The notes beneath the pieces are model-generated. The model did not search any database. It saw nothing but the letters and a program-made list of their open reading frames with translations, and was not told where the DNA came from. Below, piece after piece: positions 44,385-55,824 of a stretch of DNA of 64,000 nt (its first letter is position 1; each line of letters begins with the position of its first letter). The position numbers were made by a program, and so were the translations under genes. The stretch is from the NCBI GenBank assembly GCA_021234155.1, contig JAJEKV010000046.1, positions 4,500,665 through 4,564,664 of the forward strand, given 5' to 3'. The DNA is from Isoetes taiwanensis. Lineage: Eukaryota; Streptophyta; Lycopodiopsida; Isoetales; Isoetaceae.

Positions 44385-44700
44385 AAAAAACCTTCATGCT
44401 CGAATTCTTAATCTTCATCTTGTTCTTCCAATGCATCTTCTTTCTCTTCTTCAGACCACTTGTTATCTGTTTCAAAGGCGAGCCAACCCTCAAGCAGAAC
44501 TGTCATCCATTCCCATTCGTCCAGCTCAGATTCTTCAACTTCTTCCTCATCTCATCCTCTGAGTCATAATCATAGGGGTTCTGCAAGAAAAACCAAATGG
44601 GAGGGAATTCAATCCAAGAAGAAACCTCGAGTTCTTCATGAAAAACCTCAGCAGATGAAGCGCTTCGCTTCATGGCTTGGGCAGGGGAAAAAATGAAAGG
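44385..44700 (-). pseudogene. Exon-like acidic ORF with frameshift
   Basis: A plausible acceptor (TTTGGTTTTTCTTGCAG) on the minus strand precedes NPYDYDSEDEM. After a one-base shift the frame EEVEESELDEWEWMTVLLEG and WLAFETDNKWSEEEKEDALE ends in a stop. Read together these look like one acidic C-terminal exon broken by an indel. I cannot name the protein. Confidence 0.35.
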
Positions 44701-45685
44701 AATGCAATTTTTACGAGCATGCAAGAGCTTATATGCTAGGAATTTTACGGCCACCAAAATTTAATGCTCATCAAATCAATAAAATCATTTCGTACTCCAG
44801 AATATCATACCACACTTTATCCCATATTATCCTAAAACATCATTACAAAGGTACATTACCTCTTAGTACCTAAAAAAAAAACACGATTTTTCGTACCCCT
44901 ACCTGGTATTTTTTTTAGCTGGCTATGATATCAGCTTCATATAAGAAATATTGCAATGTTTCAATGACAATCAACCTATGCATCTAAAAGATCTAAGGAG
45001 GAATTGAGATAAACATTGAAATTCTTTGATGCTCCCTACCAGTCAGACCAACCCCAAAAAACCACATATTTTATTTTAATATGTGGTCCTTTGGGTTTGT
45101 AAAATTGGCCACAAGAATTCAAAATTTGCTTTATCAAGTAAAGGCCATAATAGAATAGAATAGAATAGTTAACTCCAAAACCACGCGTATGATTCAAATA
45201 AATATCCTGCAGTTCAGAAATCAAAACATGAAAAACTCTCAAAATGAACAGTGCTCTTACTTATTTCCTGAGAACTTGTCAGATTCATTTTCTTCAGTAA
45301 CATCAAATATCTTTAGGTGCGAAAAGAACTCTGATACTGTTGAATAAGCGAAGTAAATGCATTCAATCAATTTGTTAGAAATTTAAATTGGATCATAGAA
45401 TCTAAATTTGGCAGTTACTAACTATTTTTTGGCATTTACTATATTATTTTGACAATCATTACGGTTCATGCAACAATTTGGAGGGGGAACAAGTGGAGCA
45501 TGTCAAATGATCCACTACAACGTGCTTTTACCCCTTCATTTGATAGGATCATATTATAATAAGTCTAGCCTGTATGAACAATAAGGACAGGGTTATGACA
45601 AGGAATGGCATGCCATTGGCAAATTCCAAGGATCACATGAATTCTTTGTGCTAAATCTAACTGTTAATGATGTTGTTTTGCACAG

Positions 45686-46010
45686 GTGCAGTCAGGAGGC
45701 TTAACAAAGTTGGGGCAGCAGAGAGAGAGATGGGAGTGGCATATGCAATAAGACATGATCATTCAGCTGAAACAGGAAATGGTCCATGCATCTGCCATAA
45801 AAAAGGTACTCAAAAGGCCAGAGGCGTGGAGACATAATAACTTGAGACAGTACTTTCTGAATTTATACCATAAGTGGGAGAAGAAACGAGAAGCCCATGT
45901 ACTAGTTCTGCTGGACTTCACCAATTACCCAACAGATAAACTTGATTTGCTGCTGAACATACTTGGAAGAAGAAGTGTTACAGATCTCACAATGCAAGAT
46001 CACGGTTGAT
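45686..46010 (+). pseudogene. Unrecognised exon-like sequence
   Basis: After a possible acceptor (GTTTTGCACAG) the frame reads SGGLTKLGQQRERWEWHMQ, one stop (TAA), then DMIIQLKQEMVHASAIKKVL, HNNLRQYFLNLYHKWEKKRE and LLDFTNYPTDKLDLLLNILG, to a stop at 46009. The long helical stretch looks conserved, but I do not recognise it. It is followed, about 230 bases later, by a 21-base A-run at 46241-46261, as at the end of a retrocopied transcript. Confidence 0.35.
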
Positions 46011-46240
46011 GCTCAGTAAATCAATGATCTTACTACCTTCTCCAAAACTGTTATTACTAGTTTCTGATGCATTTTGACAATATTAAATATCCAGGGTTAT
46101 AGTTCCCTGAATTTTCTACTTGCATACTTTATTTTATAAGAAGTATGATGCTGATTTATATTATCTGCATTAAGTATACCTTGGTGGTGTACTATATGAT
46201 GTACCTTTCACATATGAATACTAAGCTTCACCTTGCCTTC

Positions 46241-46261
46241 AAAAAAAAAAAAAAAAAAAAA
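46241..46261 (+). repeat. Poly(A) run
   Basis: Twenty-one A bases preceded by AT-rich DNA. It may be the tail of a retrocopy or LINE/SINE insertion. Confidence 0.8.
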
Positions 46262-46379
46262 GGGTCGAGATTTTTCAGTGGCCACAGTTGAAGATATCGA
46301 TTCAGAAACAGGGAACTACATGGTTAAATAGGTTAAAGGTTGAACCTATTTAAAGTTAAGTTTAAACTTAGCTTAAAGG

Positions 46380-46790
46380 TTAAAGTACTTTAACCTAGTA
46401 TTTTAGTTGGGGATATGGTCGAGGGATAGCTAAAATAAGAAATATACATGTGGGATAAATCCCTTGTGATCAGGCAAAACCATCGAGCAGTGGAGAAGAT
46501 TTTGGAGCCTATTTTCTATGAGTCGGCACCGCCAAATGCATATAAAATAGTAGAAAATGGGTGTAGAGCAGTATGCTTGGATGAGAGGATTCATCTAGGA
46601 TGAATGCCCGTGCTCTCGGGGTTCAAAATCGCCTTTGAATTGGTGTTTGGCCTAATACCATTGCTACAATACATTTGATAGAAGTATTGAAGTTGTATTT
46701 ATCTTTCAACTAACATCTTGTGTTATTTCATAGTTGGTTGGCAAATGAAGTATCAACTTGCTGGCTAGACAAATAGATAAATTCCTAACA
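46380..46790 (+). repeat. 5' LTR of the Ty1/copia element (left border uncertain)
   Basis: The right border is set by TTCCTAACA at 46790 followed by the primer site. I could not find the left border. A 9-bp inverted repeat, AAATAGGTT/AACCTATTT, lies at 46326-46351. Confidence 0.5.
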
Positions 46791-46791
46791 G

Positions 46792-46804
46792 TGGTATCAG
46801 AGCC
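46792..46804 (+). other. Primer binding site for initiator tRNA-Met
   Basis: TGGTATCAGAGCC directly follows the putative 5' LTR, and gag begins 10 bases later. Confidence 0.9.
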
Positions 46805-46813
46805 AGGTTCAAC

Positions 46814-47750
46814 ATGTCTAGCAGATTTGGAGCATCACTTTTGAGTGGCATTAAAGTGCATGAGGGAGGCCTGGGTTTTCAAATCTGGAAAGAGCAAATG
46901 AAGAATGTTCTAGAAAATGAAAATTTGTGGGATTTGTTGCAAACAGTTGGTTCTAATGTCTCAGCCAACATTAATGCAGGAAGAAGGGAGAGTAGCTCTT
47001 TTGATAATGCCTTTGAAGAAAGTTTGGATGCAGGAGTTAATATGGCTTTGAGAGCAAGTGATGGCGCTAAAGTTAAAGAGGCCTATGTTATTTTGACTAG
47101 CAAGGTAAGAGCATCTATCTTGTTGAAGATAAGAGGTAAGACTCCAGCTGAAATATGGAAATATTTGCTCAGGCATTTTGAGGAGGAAACCTCCTCACAA
47201 ATTGACATTCTTGATAAGGAACTAAGGAAACTAAGGATCAAGGAAGAAGATGATCTAACAAAGTTTTTTTCAAGGTTTGATAACATAGTTCCGAACCTTC
47301 AAGGTGTAGGAGTTATTCTGACTGAACAACAAAAGTTACTGCATGTGGCTAGAGCAGTGGAAGGCAACAAACAACTAGGTACATTGATAAGGAATGTGGC
47401 TAAAAACCAGAGAGACTGTTGAAGAGATGATCAGGACCGAATTTGAGCAACATAAGGTATTGTTTGATGACTATGATGTCAATGTTGAAGTGTTGTATAC
47501 AGGAAAAGGAAAGTACAAAGGCAACACACAAAATGAAGCAAAAGAAAAAGGAGGCATTCGTCCATGCTATCATTGCAAATCTCTTGGACACCTGAAAGCT
47601 GACTGTCCTAAGTTAAAAGAAGTAGAATGCTTCAATTGTAGTGGGAAAGGTCATTTTGCCAATAGATGTTCCAGCAGCAAAACAAGCAGGGGTAAATCTA
47701 ACAGAGGGAGAGGAGCATCTAGGGGACGAGGAGGGGGTGGTGGTAGATAA
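46814..47750 (+). pseudogene. Ty1/copia gag with two zinc knuckles
   Basis: ATG at 46814 opens MSSRFGASLLSGIKVHEGGL and GFQIWKEQMKNVLENENLWD. The UBN2/retrotran_gag core follows (AYVILTSKVRASILLKIRGK, AEIWKYLLRHFEEETSSQID, DDLTKFFSRFDNIVPNL). A frameshift near 47400 leads to 47394-47750, which carries CYHCKSLGHLKADC and CFNCSGKGHFANRC, both C-x2-C-x4-H-x4-C, then an Arg/Gly-rich tail. One frameshift is the only major lesion. Confidence 0.92.
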
Positions 47751-47859
47751 CAGTGTTCTTTGTAAACCTTGCTCAAGAAACTGAAGAAAATACTAGTGAA
47801 GAAGATGAAGATGCTGAGGTAACTAAAGGTGAGATTTGTAATGTTCTTAAAAAGAAACT

Positions 47860-48895
47860 AATGATGCAAATGATATGCTGGTCTTAGATAGTGGAGCAGA
47901 AAAAAAAAAGTTACAAGCTCGGTTAGCCTGCTAAAAAAGGAAAATGAAGGAAGAACTGGATACATCAAATTAGGGAATGGAAAATTACAAAGAGTGCAGT
48001 GTATTGGGATCTTGGAGCTTTTTGATTTACAAGGAAAAGCAGTAGTGTTAAAGGATGTACTGTGCCTTCTCTAGTTAGAAATTTAATTTCTATTAGTCAA
48101 CTAGTTGATTTGGGATATATTATCACCTTTGACAAGTTACAATGCACTATTTTGCTTGGTAATGAAATTAAGTTTTTGGGCAAAAGGGTTGGAAATCTCT
48201 ATGGTCTGGATATAAATCATTTACCTTCCATAAATGCAATAATAGCTCCTGATATGAACATATGGCACCAGAGGTTATGTCATACAAGCAATAAGAACAT
48301 TGAGGTCATGGTAAAGCAAGGCCTAATCGAAGCTAGTAATGCAAGTGAAGGAGATAAATTCTGTCATGGTTGTATGCTTGGAAAGCATGCAAGACAGGTA
48401 CAGATTCCAAAAAAGGGGCAAAAAGAATATTAGAAGTTGTTCATACAGGCCTCTATGGGCTCCTAAATGTGAGACGCATCACAGGGAAAAAGTATTTTAT
48501 CATCTTATGAAGCATTTGAGGCTTTTAAAAACTTTGCAGCAGAAGTTGAACTTGAAACAGGTAAGAAAATTAAAAGTATTCGTTCAAATAGAGGAGAAGA
48601 ATATCTATCCCTGAATTTAAGAAGTATTGTAGTCTCAAAGGCATAAAGAGGCAACTCACATGTAGTTTTCCACCACATCAAAATGGTGTAGCAGAAAGAA
48701 ATAATAGGACAATCTTGAATGCTGTCAAGGCCATGCTCAAACACCCAGGGCTACTAAACTACTTATGGGAAGAGGCAGTAATTTATAAAGATGAAATACA
48801 ATCACCTCTCGAATGTGATTATTATCTAGACTCCCTATGGGTCATATTGAAACAATTCACGCACACAACCATCTTGCATTTTAAAAAGCAAAGTT
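47860..48895 (+). pseudogene. Ty1/copia protease and integrase, truncated
   Basis: NDMLVLDSGAE at about 47868-47902 is the protease active site. At 48062-48433, LVRNLISISQLVDLGYIITF and IWHQRLCHTSNKNIEVMVKQ form the GAG-pre-integrase region, with the zinc-binding CHGCMLGKHARQV. After frameshifts, HQNGVAERNNRTILNAVKAM is the integrase core third catalytic region. Sequence stops resembling the element at about 48895. RT, RNase H and the 3' LTR are absent. Confidence 0.88.
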
Positions 48896-49560
48896 GAATC
48901 CTAGATTCTGCATGACCAGTGAAACTCTAAGGCCACTCTATGCATTTGCTGATCATGAAGCATCTATCCTGGCCTAATAGTTGGTATAAGCTGATGCAAC
49001 TATTAATATGTTAATAGTAAGTAGTGGAATTACACATTGCTTTTTATTGGGTTTAAGTAACGCACAAGCAGTACCTTGACATTGTTCAAGATTCCTTACT
49101 TCATTTTGCACAACAGTATCTCAACAAGGTCAAGATTCTTCACTTCATTATGCACAACATTATCTGAACTTTCCAGCATAAATTGCGAGCAGGGCACGAA
49201 ACTTAAATATACAAGTCTTTAAGTTGAAGTAAAGTGCATAAGCAACGTGGACATGGGCATTTCGTGGACTTTAGACATTGAAGATGCTCTTTTTATGAAA
49301 ATAGGACATGAGAATACATGGGAAAATATCATAATACAATGAGCTTGTTTTGTTCACGTATTACTTGTTATGTTCATGTTGGAGTTCCTAATGATACCAT
49401 GAAACATGTAATTTTAGTTGTTTACACACTTGAGGCGTTATTTTGTCTTGGTCTCGCTCGAGAAAGTGTAAACGGTTATCTAGCGAATCTAACCTAAAAT
49501 CTTAAATACATTTTTACCGGGATTGCCATTTGTCAAGAAACATAACGGCATGCCTATTTT
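48896..49560. other. Upstream of the GT47 gene, nothing recognised
   Basis: No gene. A short duplication (CAAGATTCCTTACTTCATTTTG and CAAGATTCTTCACTTCATTATG type) lies at about 49085-49150. The promoter of the GT47 gene probably lies within the right part. Confidence 0.4.
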
Positions 49561-49571
49561 CATCCTAGCAC

Positions 49572-49578
49572 ATAAAAA
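49572..49578 (+). promoter_or_regulatory. TATA-like box of the GT47 gene
   Basis: ATAAAAA lies about 90 bases upstream of the start codon at 49665. No closer AT-rich match fits a promoter better. Confidence 0.4.
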
Positions 49579-49664
49579 GACCGCCCATAGCAATACAACA
49601 GCCATTCTTGAGGGATTCTCTCAGGTCTCAATCCTTCTCATTTTATCTTGATGATCTATTATTC

Positions 49665-51029
49665 ATGGCTGAAAAGCTTAAACATGCTCCAATTCAGCTC
49701 TATTTTATTGTTGCTGTTATGCTGTTCATCCTCTGTTTTCAGGAATTAGTGCCCAATTGGCAAGATCAGGGCTCTATTTCGCTCCGATCAACACTTCCTG
49801 CAGCTCGTCAATCTTTGACACACTTTGAATCATCCAGTAATATTAAGAAGAAATCAGATCCCTGTTTAGGGCGAAGAATCTTTATCCACAACCTTCCAGA
49901 GAGATTTAACCAGGGTTTGGTCCAGAAATGCAAATTCAAACTGGTGCCATGGTTAGACTTCTGTGATCATGCTGCAAATTCTGGATTTGGGTCTCCAGAT
50001 GAAGACCTTGGGAGTGGATGGTATGATACAGATTCATACATGTTGGAGATCATTTTTCACAGCAGAATGTTGGATTATGCATGTCTGACAAATAACACAG
50101 ATGCTGCAGATGCATTCTATATACCATATTATGCAGGAATTGATGCATTAAATTATCTATACAATGCCAGCAGCAACAGGAGCCAACATGGAGCAGATAT
50201 GGTGGCGTGGATATTAGAAAATGAAGGTGATGTATTTTCGCGCCGCAACGGAGCAGATCATTTCATGGTTCTAGGAAGAACATCATGGGATTTCTCAACA
50301 GCAGATCCAGGTATGGCACCATGGGGGACATCATTGTTGCATTTGCCACATGTTATGAACATGAGTAAAATTTTGATAGAGAAAAATCCTTGGATGAACA
50401 ATGAGAAGGCAGTGCCATATCCAACTTTTTTTCATCCTAGCAGTGAGGATCTTACAAATTGGCTAGATAAAGTTGTGCTATCGCCGCGGCCTTATCTCTT
50501 CTCATTTGCAGGAGGAATCAGACCACATCAAAATGACAGTATCAGGGATATGTTGTTAGATCAGTGCTCTAAAAGCTCCTCTTGTTTGCAGGTAGATTGC
50601 TCAAAGCTCAAATGTGGCCATAATCCTAAACCTATAATCACTAGTTTTTTGCAGGCAAATTTTTGTCTGCAACCTAGAGGGGATACACCTACTAGAAGGT
50701 CTTCATTTGACAGTTTCATTTCAGGATGCATTCCTGTTTTTTTCCACCAAGATTCTGCATATTCTCAGTATGAATGGCATCTGCCCCAAGACACAGGCAA
50801 TTACTCTGTTTTTGTTGACGAGGAGGAGATCAGAGATGGCATTTTGCTTGAAAATGTTTTGAGTCTTATTCCTCCAAATAGGATCCAACAGATGAGATTG
50901 AACATAATTTCTATGATTCCTAGCCTCATCTATATGAACAAATCTGATCAGCAGTTTGCAGATGCATTCGACATCACTGTTGCCAAGCTTCTTGAGCACA
51001 TTTTGTCTTCAAATTCTGAAATTTTTTAA
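49665..51029 (+). CDS. GT47 family xyloglucan galactosyltransferase-like (MUR3/XLT2 clade)
   Basis: A 454-residue intact, intronless frame starting MAEKLKHAPIQLYFIVAVML. The preceding 19 codons are open but begin with TTG, so the ATG at 49665 (TTCATGG context) is the start. Residues about 9-27 form a single membrane anchor after a short N-terminus, a type II Golgi layout. The exostosin fold follows: GRRIFIHNLPERFN, AFYIPYYAG, MVLGRTSWDFST, NPWMNNEKAVPYPTFFHPSS, RPYLFSFAGGIRP, and FCLQPRGDTPTRRSSFDSFI with GCIPVFFHQDSAYSQYEWHL. Known for this clade: transfer of galactose from UDP-Gal to xyloglucan side chains in the Golgi. Substrate for this member is inferred only. A polyadenylation signal AATAAA is at 51060. 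There are no stops or frameshifts. It sits between dead transposons, with no related gene nearby. Confidence 0.92.
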   Translation: MAEKLKHAPIQLYFIVAVMLFILCFQELVPNWQDQGSISLRSTLPAARQSLTHFESSSNIKKKSDPCLGRRIFIHNLPERFNQGLVQKCKFKLVPWLDFCDHAANSGFGSPDEDLGSGWYDTDSYMLEIIFHSRMLDYACLTNNTDAADAFYIPYYAGIDALNYLYNASSNRSQHGADMVAWILENEGDVFSRRNGADHFMVLGRTSWDFSTADPGMAPWGTSLLHLPHVMNMSKILIEKNPWMNNEKAVPYPTFFHPSSEDLTNWLDKVVLSPRPYLFSFAGGIRPHQNDSIRDMLLDQCSKSSSCLQVDCSKLKCGHNPKPIITSFLQANFCLQPRGDTPTRRSSFDSFISGCIPVFFHQDSAYSQYEWHLPQDTGNYSVFVDEEEIRDGILLENVLSLIPPNRIQQMRLNIISMIPSLIYMNKSDQQFADAFDITVAKLLEHILSSNSEIF

Positions 51030-51059
51030 CTTATTTATACGCCACCTGTAACACTATAC

Positions 51060-51065
51060 AATAAA
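51060..51065 (+). terminator. Polyadenylation signal of the GT47 gene
   Basis: AATAAA 31 bases after the stop codon. Confidence 0.6.
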
Positions 51066-51309
51066 ACGGCTTCTATAAATTTGACTCTATGCACCAAATT
51101 TGATTTTTTCCATAAAAATGGAGAGAAACTAGATTCAGGTTTTTTAGTTGTTCACTCGTTAAACATATTTCTTGTGCAATTGTTTAACATCACCGTATTG
51201 GTATTTAAACCGGAGGTAAGCCATCCACATGAATTCAAATACCCATTCATGAGTATACTATTAGGTGATTACAATTATACTCTTTTGAATATGAGAATTG
51301 AGTTGATTT

Positions 51310-51430
51310 GAATTTATCGTCATCGGCCATGGGACCCAATAAAAGGAGGTAGAGACTTTATTCATCTTAAAAAACCCCATCGCCTTAAAAAAAAGAAGGG
51401 TTTTCGAGCCGTGGCAGTAATAAGAATACT
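51310..51430 (-). mobile_element. LINE B 3' terminus
   Basis: On the minus strand AAAACCCTTC, GGGGTTTTTT and the terminus GGGTCCCATGGCC lead into AATTC/AATC-like tail units. It aligns with the terminus of the copies at 20.1 and 52.1 kb. Only the last hundred or so bases are present. Confidence 0.65.
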
Positions 51431-51829
51431 AACAAACTGTACAAATATACAACTATACAAACATAATAAAGAATAATAGCCATTCGTCTAGCATCCACCA
51501 TGACAAAGAATAAGAACATTCATACAATTGCAAGTAGAGTAGCACTAAAAGAATCACTCACCTCAAAGAATATGAAAGAGAAGGTTCGCTTTGGGATGGC
51601 CTAGGTGCTCATCTTGAGGCAGCTAGGAACCTAGGGATTGTAACATGGCTCTTTTGCTGTTGGGGAGGGGGTGCATTCAGGGTTTTATTGTCCTCGGGCA
51701 CTCACCTGATATATATATTTAGTGATGTATATTTGTACAGTTTGACATCATTCTTATTATGGTCATGGTCTTTCCATTGGAAAAACCTTTTTTTTTTTTT
51801 TTGGGTTGGGGGTCAATCGGTCAATAATT

Positions 51830-51900
51830 TGGGTCATTGGGTCCCATAGGGATTGGTCTCCCGTGGACAACAAAAACCATTTTATTCTATCCTTCTCTTC
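51830..51900 (+). mobile_element. LINE 3' terminus, plus strand
   Basis: GGGTCCCATAGGGATTGG and CTCCCGTGGAC are followed by an A-rich end and ATTCTATC. It is the same terminus in the opposite orientation to the copies at 51.3 and 52.1 kb. Confidence 0.65.
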
Positions 51901-52039
51901 ATATACATAGGGGTTTGGAGTTGGAAAACATTGGCATGTTACCACCTTAAAGAGGGGTGCCATTTGACAATGTTTACACTACAAGTATTCAAGTCAAAAT
52001 AAAATCAAAAGAATTAACTAATTAATGATAGGAATTGAA

Positions 52040-53275
52040 TTGAATTTGTTTTGTCCACGTATATCAATAGGCCTATGGGACCCAAACAAAGAGCACAATA
52101 GAGTATTATTACCCAGGATTGAAACTCCCTAGACTCAAAGGGTTTTCGAGGGAAAAACCTTAGCAGTAATTAGCCTACTGACATACTGTACAATGGCACA
52201 AGTCAATGGAGTGTTGAAAGACACAACTAGTTGCGCATATCCATCACCTCCTAAGAAATACGATCCCAGTATCCCCATTGAAGCCGTGTGTAGCATCACA
52301 TGAGGGCTGGTCAGATGGGATCAAGTCAACATAGTGCGCCCTGATAGTTCAAATGTTGGGCAGTGCTGAAGAGTGTGGCATTCATCCTTAACAACCACTA
52401 GTTGGCAAACAGATATAGCTTGTCCTCTCGTGCTTCTCGAATCCATCTACCTGTCTCAATCCGGAGGCGATGAGCACCTGTGCAAATTGACGCATGAGTT
52501 TGCGCTTCTTCAATTCCTGCTCAAGCGTGAAATTGATCTGGCTTTGTAATGTGCAGTTTTTACTTGTTCCAAAGTCCCAGCATCTCAAATCTTGCCGAGA
52601 AAGCATGCATCAAGATACTCTCTCAGGTAATTTGTGATCCTCCGCAGTTTCCACTTATATGTACCTATGCTTCTGCACATTCCATCTAGAGAGCCAATTA
52701 GCACGCTTCTGCTTCAGCAGGCTTTGAGATATTGCGGACCTATTGCCATGGTATAGGTGAGGTTTTGGAGGCTAGTGTTGCCCATACTAACTACCTTCTA
52801 AGAGTATATAAGTGGCAATCTAGCGCAGCCCGCCATAAAGAAAAAAAACAAGTCTCTACTTGAAGTATCCGATAGGGGATTGTGGACTTGACTTCAAGTG
52901 CCCTAGCTAGAAAGGCCTTCTAAACCTGCTCCAAGTCATTCCAGGTGGCAAATGATACCACCCGTCCCCATATCTCCACCCCATATAGAAGAATGAGCTC
53001 CACCAAGACCCTGAACAAGTGCAACTGATGAGCCCAGTCATAAAGCTCTACTCTGTAACTGTTGTTCTGCATTGCATATAGAGCCTTCCAGCCTTCCGTC
53101 ACTCGTTCTGAAGAGAAGTGTCCCAAATGTGGTAGTATTGCACTCCACTCCAAGGTACTTGTAGGTGGGCACAACCTCCACATTTTCTTGATAAGTGAAG
53201 GAGGGCGATCTTGGTTGATGTGAAGACGAGGCAAGGAGCATCTTAGTCAGCCAAACTCACGTGCATTCCCTTGGG
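52040..53275 (-). pseudogene. LINE B RT thumb to 3' end
   Basis: From 53241 down the minus strand reads SFTYQENVEVVPTYKYLGVE, then SERVTEGWKALYAMQNNSYR, LVELILLYGVEIWGRVV and WNDLEQV. About 52600-52440 encodes the basic C-terminal segment before the degenerate zinc finger. The 3' region has inverted blocks (GTATTATTACC, GCAGTAATTAG). The end GGGTCCCATAGGCC, ACGTGGAC is followed by AATTC units at 52045. Stops are frequent. Confidence 0.83.
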
Positions 53276-53820
53276 TCCACTGTAACACCTTGTTATGGTT
53301 ATGTTGCATAATGATCATCCTCTAGAACATAAACTAGCGAAAATGCAAGGTTGGGGTGAAGGTTAGGGTGGGGATGGAGTAGTTACATTGACAAAGCTTA
53401 GTTTGACATGATGTGGAGTTTGTGTGTTAAGACATGAACTAAAATTGATTTCACGATTAGAATTAGTGCAAGGTATACATATTGAGGCGCGATAGAAAAA
53501 GGGTGTACGTATTGAAGTTGGATATGGAAAGTAAGATGCCCTCACATATCCATGTTTTGTACTTCTACAGCTTGTTGCTCTTCTTCCTAGAAATAAAACC
53601 ATGTAATTTCATAGTACATCTCTACTGAGCTCATAGTAGACAAACGCAAAGCTTTACTGGATTTACATTTCGTGAACTTGACAGTTCAAACTTGTGCTTT
53701 CAAAAATGAATTACTGGTGCTATCTTCTAGCATTGAAAGCTAGGTATAAGTGCATCATTTTCACCATTGCATCCCTATATTCCATCATTGACATAAGGCT
53801 CGACACTCTGTTGCTATAGC
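53276..53820. other. Unassigned
   Basis: AT-rich DNA with no recognised gene. Confidence 0.4.
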
Positions 53821-53821
53821 A

Positions 53822-54085
53822 CTAGTTGGATGGCATAGTCAAGCCTGCATTTGAGACCTTGCTAATATTATCAGTGTTTTTGGAATATCTGTATATTGCC
53901 CTCATGTTCTTATCCTGAACGCATATATTAAGCAAACATGCAATTGCATTCCTTCGGACTTCAAAATCATCCAAAGCTATATAAGCAAGGACTTCTGCCT
54001 CATTGATCATCATCTTGCTCGCTTCATCTACTTAAAGCCTCAACTTGTTGAAAACTTCCTTCTCGGCTATCTACAGAACCCATAA
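53822..54085 (-). pseudogene. Possible armadillo-repeat exon
   Basis: After a possible acceptor (GTTCTGTAG) the minus strand reads IAEKEVFNKLRL, one stop, VDEASKMMINEAEVLAYIAL and DDFEVRRNAIACLLNICVQD. This is the helical pattern of an armadillo-type repeat (LxxLAxxxxxxVRxxAxxxLxNI). The stop makes it a likely pseudogene exon. I cannot say which family. Confidence 0.35.
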
Positions 54086-55599
54086 TTCTAGCGCCGGCAC
54101 TATCGGTGCTAATAAGGATTTGATCGGCACAATTGTTTAGAGCTATAGAGACAAAATCTGTAGGAACTATCCGGCGCGTTTATCCAGCTTCAATGATTAT
54201 GAAGTGTTAGCAAACGCCCCAACTATAGCATCAAGGTCCTAATCAACTTTGCTCTGCGCTATAACAGCCTCTAAAATCCAAGGTCCTGCAAATCCACCCC
54301 TACTTTGTACAATCAAATCAAAATTGTGTGAAAAGAAACAGATTACAATATCAACACCTGATGGAAATGTGTCACAATTTCAAATACATATCAACTCGAA
54401 TTTGTGAAATAAGTGTCATTTCAACAATTCCAAAAGTCAATCATGAAAGAAGAAGTTGCATAAGTTGATAGACTAGTTTAAAGAGCTTTTTCCAGAGGAA
54501 ATAACCTAACCGTCACCAAAGAGAGGAGAGCAGTGTCAAATATAAGGTCGGCAATAAAAGCTCTATAGACTGTTAAATTCAGTATTTGAGAAGCCTATTA
54601 AACCGGAACTGTTTAATATAAGATTTAGCAAACCAAGCACATTACCTCTCGGATCCATCTTATTTGTGAAGAAAAATGATGGATCAATGAGAATGTGCAT
54701 ACAACAAAAATACAGGCATGTCGTGGCTAGGACGATGATAATGGATCAGTTGCAAATGACATTTCTCAAAGATCGGCCTGAGGTCGTAAGCCTAATTGTA
54801 GATTATCATGTATAGACGAGAAAAAAATGAGTTAAGAAAAAAAAAAAAAACAAGTAAGTAAAAAAGCGAACAAATGCAAGTAAGAAGAAATCAAATTGAT
54901 TACCTGGGGCAGCGTCCAATATGCAAAGAAAATCCAAATTTTTGCAGCATTGAGACCTAATCCAATTCCAAGGCCATCAGGGTGGATAAAGGCACCAGAA
55001 GAGGCCGCATTTCAGCCAGTTTCAGACTATTAGAGGGTGCCCGGAGCACTGGCAACAACGAAAGGGTAGAGCATACCTGATGAGCCATTGTTTACTCTGC
55101 AAAGGATTACTTAGCCTCGTGCACTGAATTAAAAGAAATACAAAGAAGCAGGTAACGAAGCACAGTTTAGCCGCATGCCAGAGTGAATAGAAGCCAGGTG
55201 TAGAAGGCCACAACCACGAAAGACGAAGGAGATGAAGGAATTACCTGGATCTTTAGAATATTCGTGGACCGTTGGATTGGAAAAATATGAAACCGACGAC
55301 ATGCAATTATTTTGGCTTATGAGGCATGACACATGGACACTATAGAATTGCGGCAAATGTTGCACCTCGGGTTAGACAACTCTACTAACAAGTACATTAT
55401 CATAAGGCACATAGGAGAAAGGTTATATATGACTCTAAAACATTACCTTCAAGTCTTGTTCTGGCCTTCTTTATCCAGAAATAATTGAAATACTTTGACA
55501 AGAGAATAAGGTCCATACTTCAGGGCCCCCAACTTTATCATATTTCCAGCTCCTTAGTTCCGCAAAGATTCCAAGTAGGAATGATCATCTTGAACTTTG
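54086..55599. other. Unassigned
   Basis: No recognised gene. Minus-strand ORFs of 60-78 residues near 55000-55365 lack domains. An A-run lies at 54837-54850. Confidence 0.4.
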
Positions 55600-55722
55600 G
55601 CTCTACTTTCATGCCACATTGGCGGCATCCATGAAGGCATATGACGGATTCCCATAGACTTGAACACAAGATCTCTTAATTGCTAACCCAATAGACTAGC
55701 CACTAAACCGAACATAAAGTAA
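55600..55722 (-). mobile_element. tRNA-derived SINE
   Basis: The minus strand contains GGTTTAGTGGCTAGTCTATT (A-box region) and, about 35 bases on, GTGTTCAAGTCTATGGG (B-box region). These are in tRNA spacing, but without pairing stems. This is the head of a plant SINE. Confidence 0.6.
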
Positions 55723-55824
55723 ATTGCTTTCCATTGCCATTGGCTAAAATACATAGAATAAACTACATCAGCTTGTTTCAAGCTAAGTTCTTACCAAAGT
55801 CCATTTTGTTTACCCAAAACTGCC

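Noticed and set aside
45146-45170. Another LINE tail at the (GAATA)n repeat
   Set aside because: The microsatellite matches, but the conserved terminus GGGTCCCAT...GTGGAC is not next to it on either side.
49608-49664. A GT47 start at 49608
   Set aside because: The codon is TTG. The ATG at 49665 gives the expected short N-terminus before the membrane anchor.
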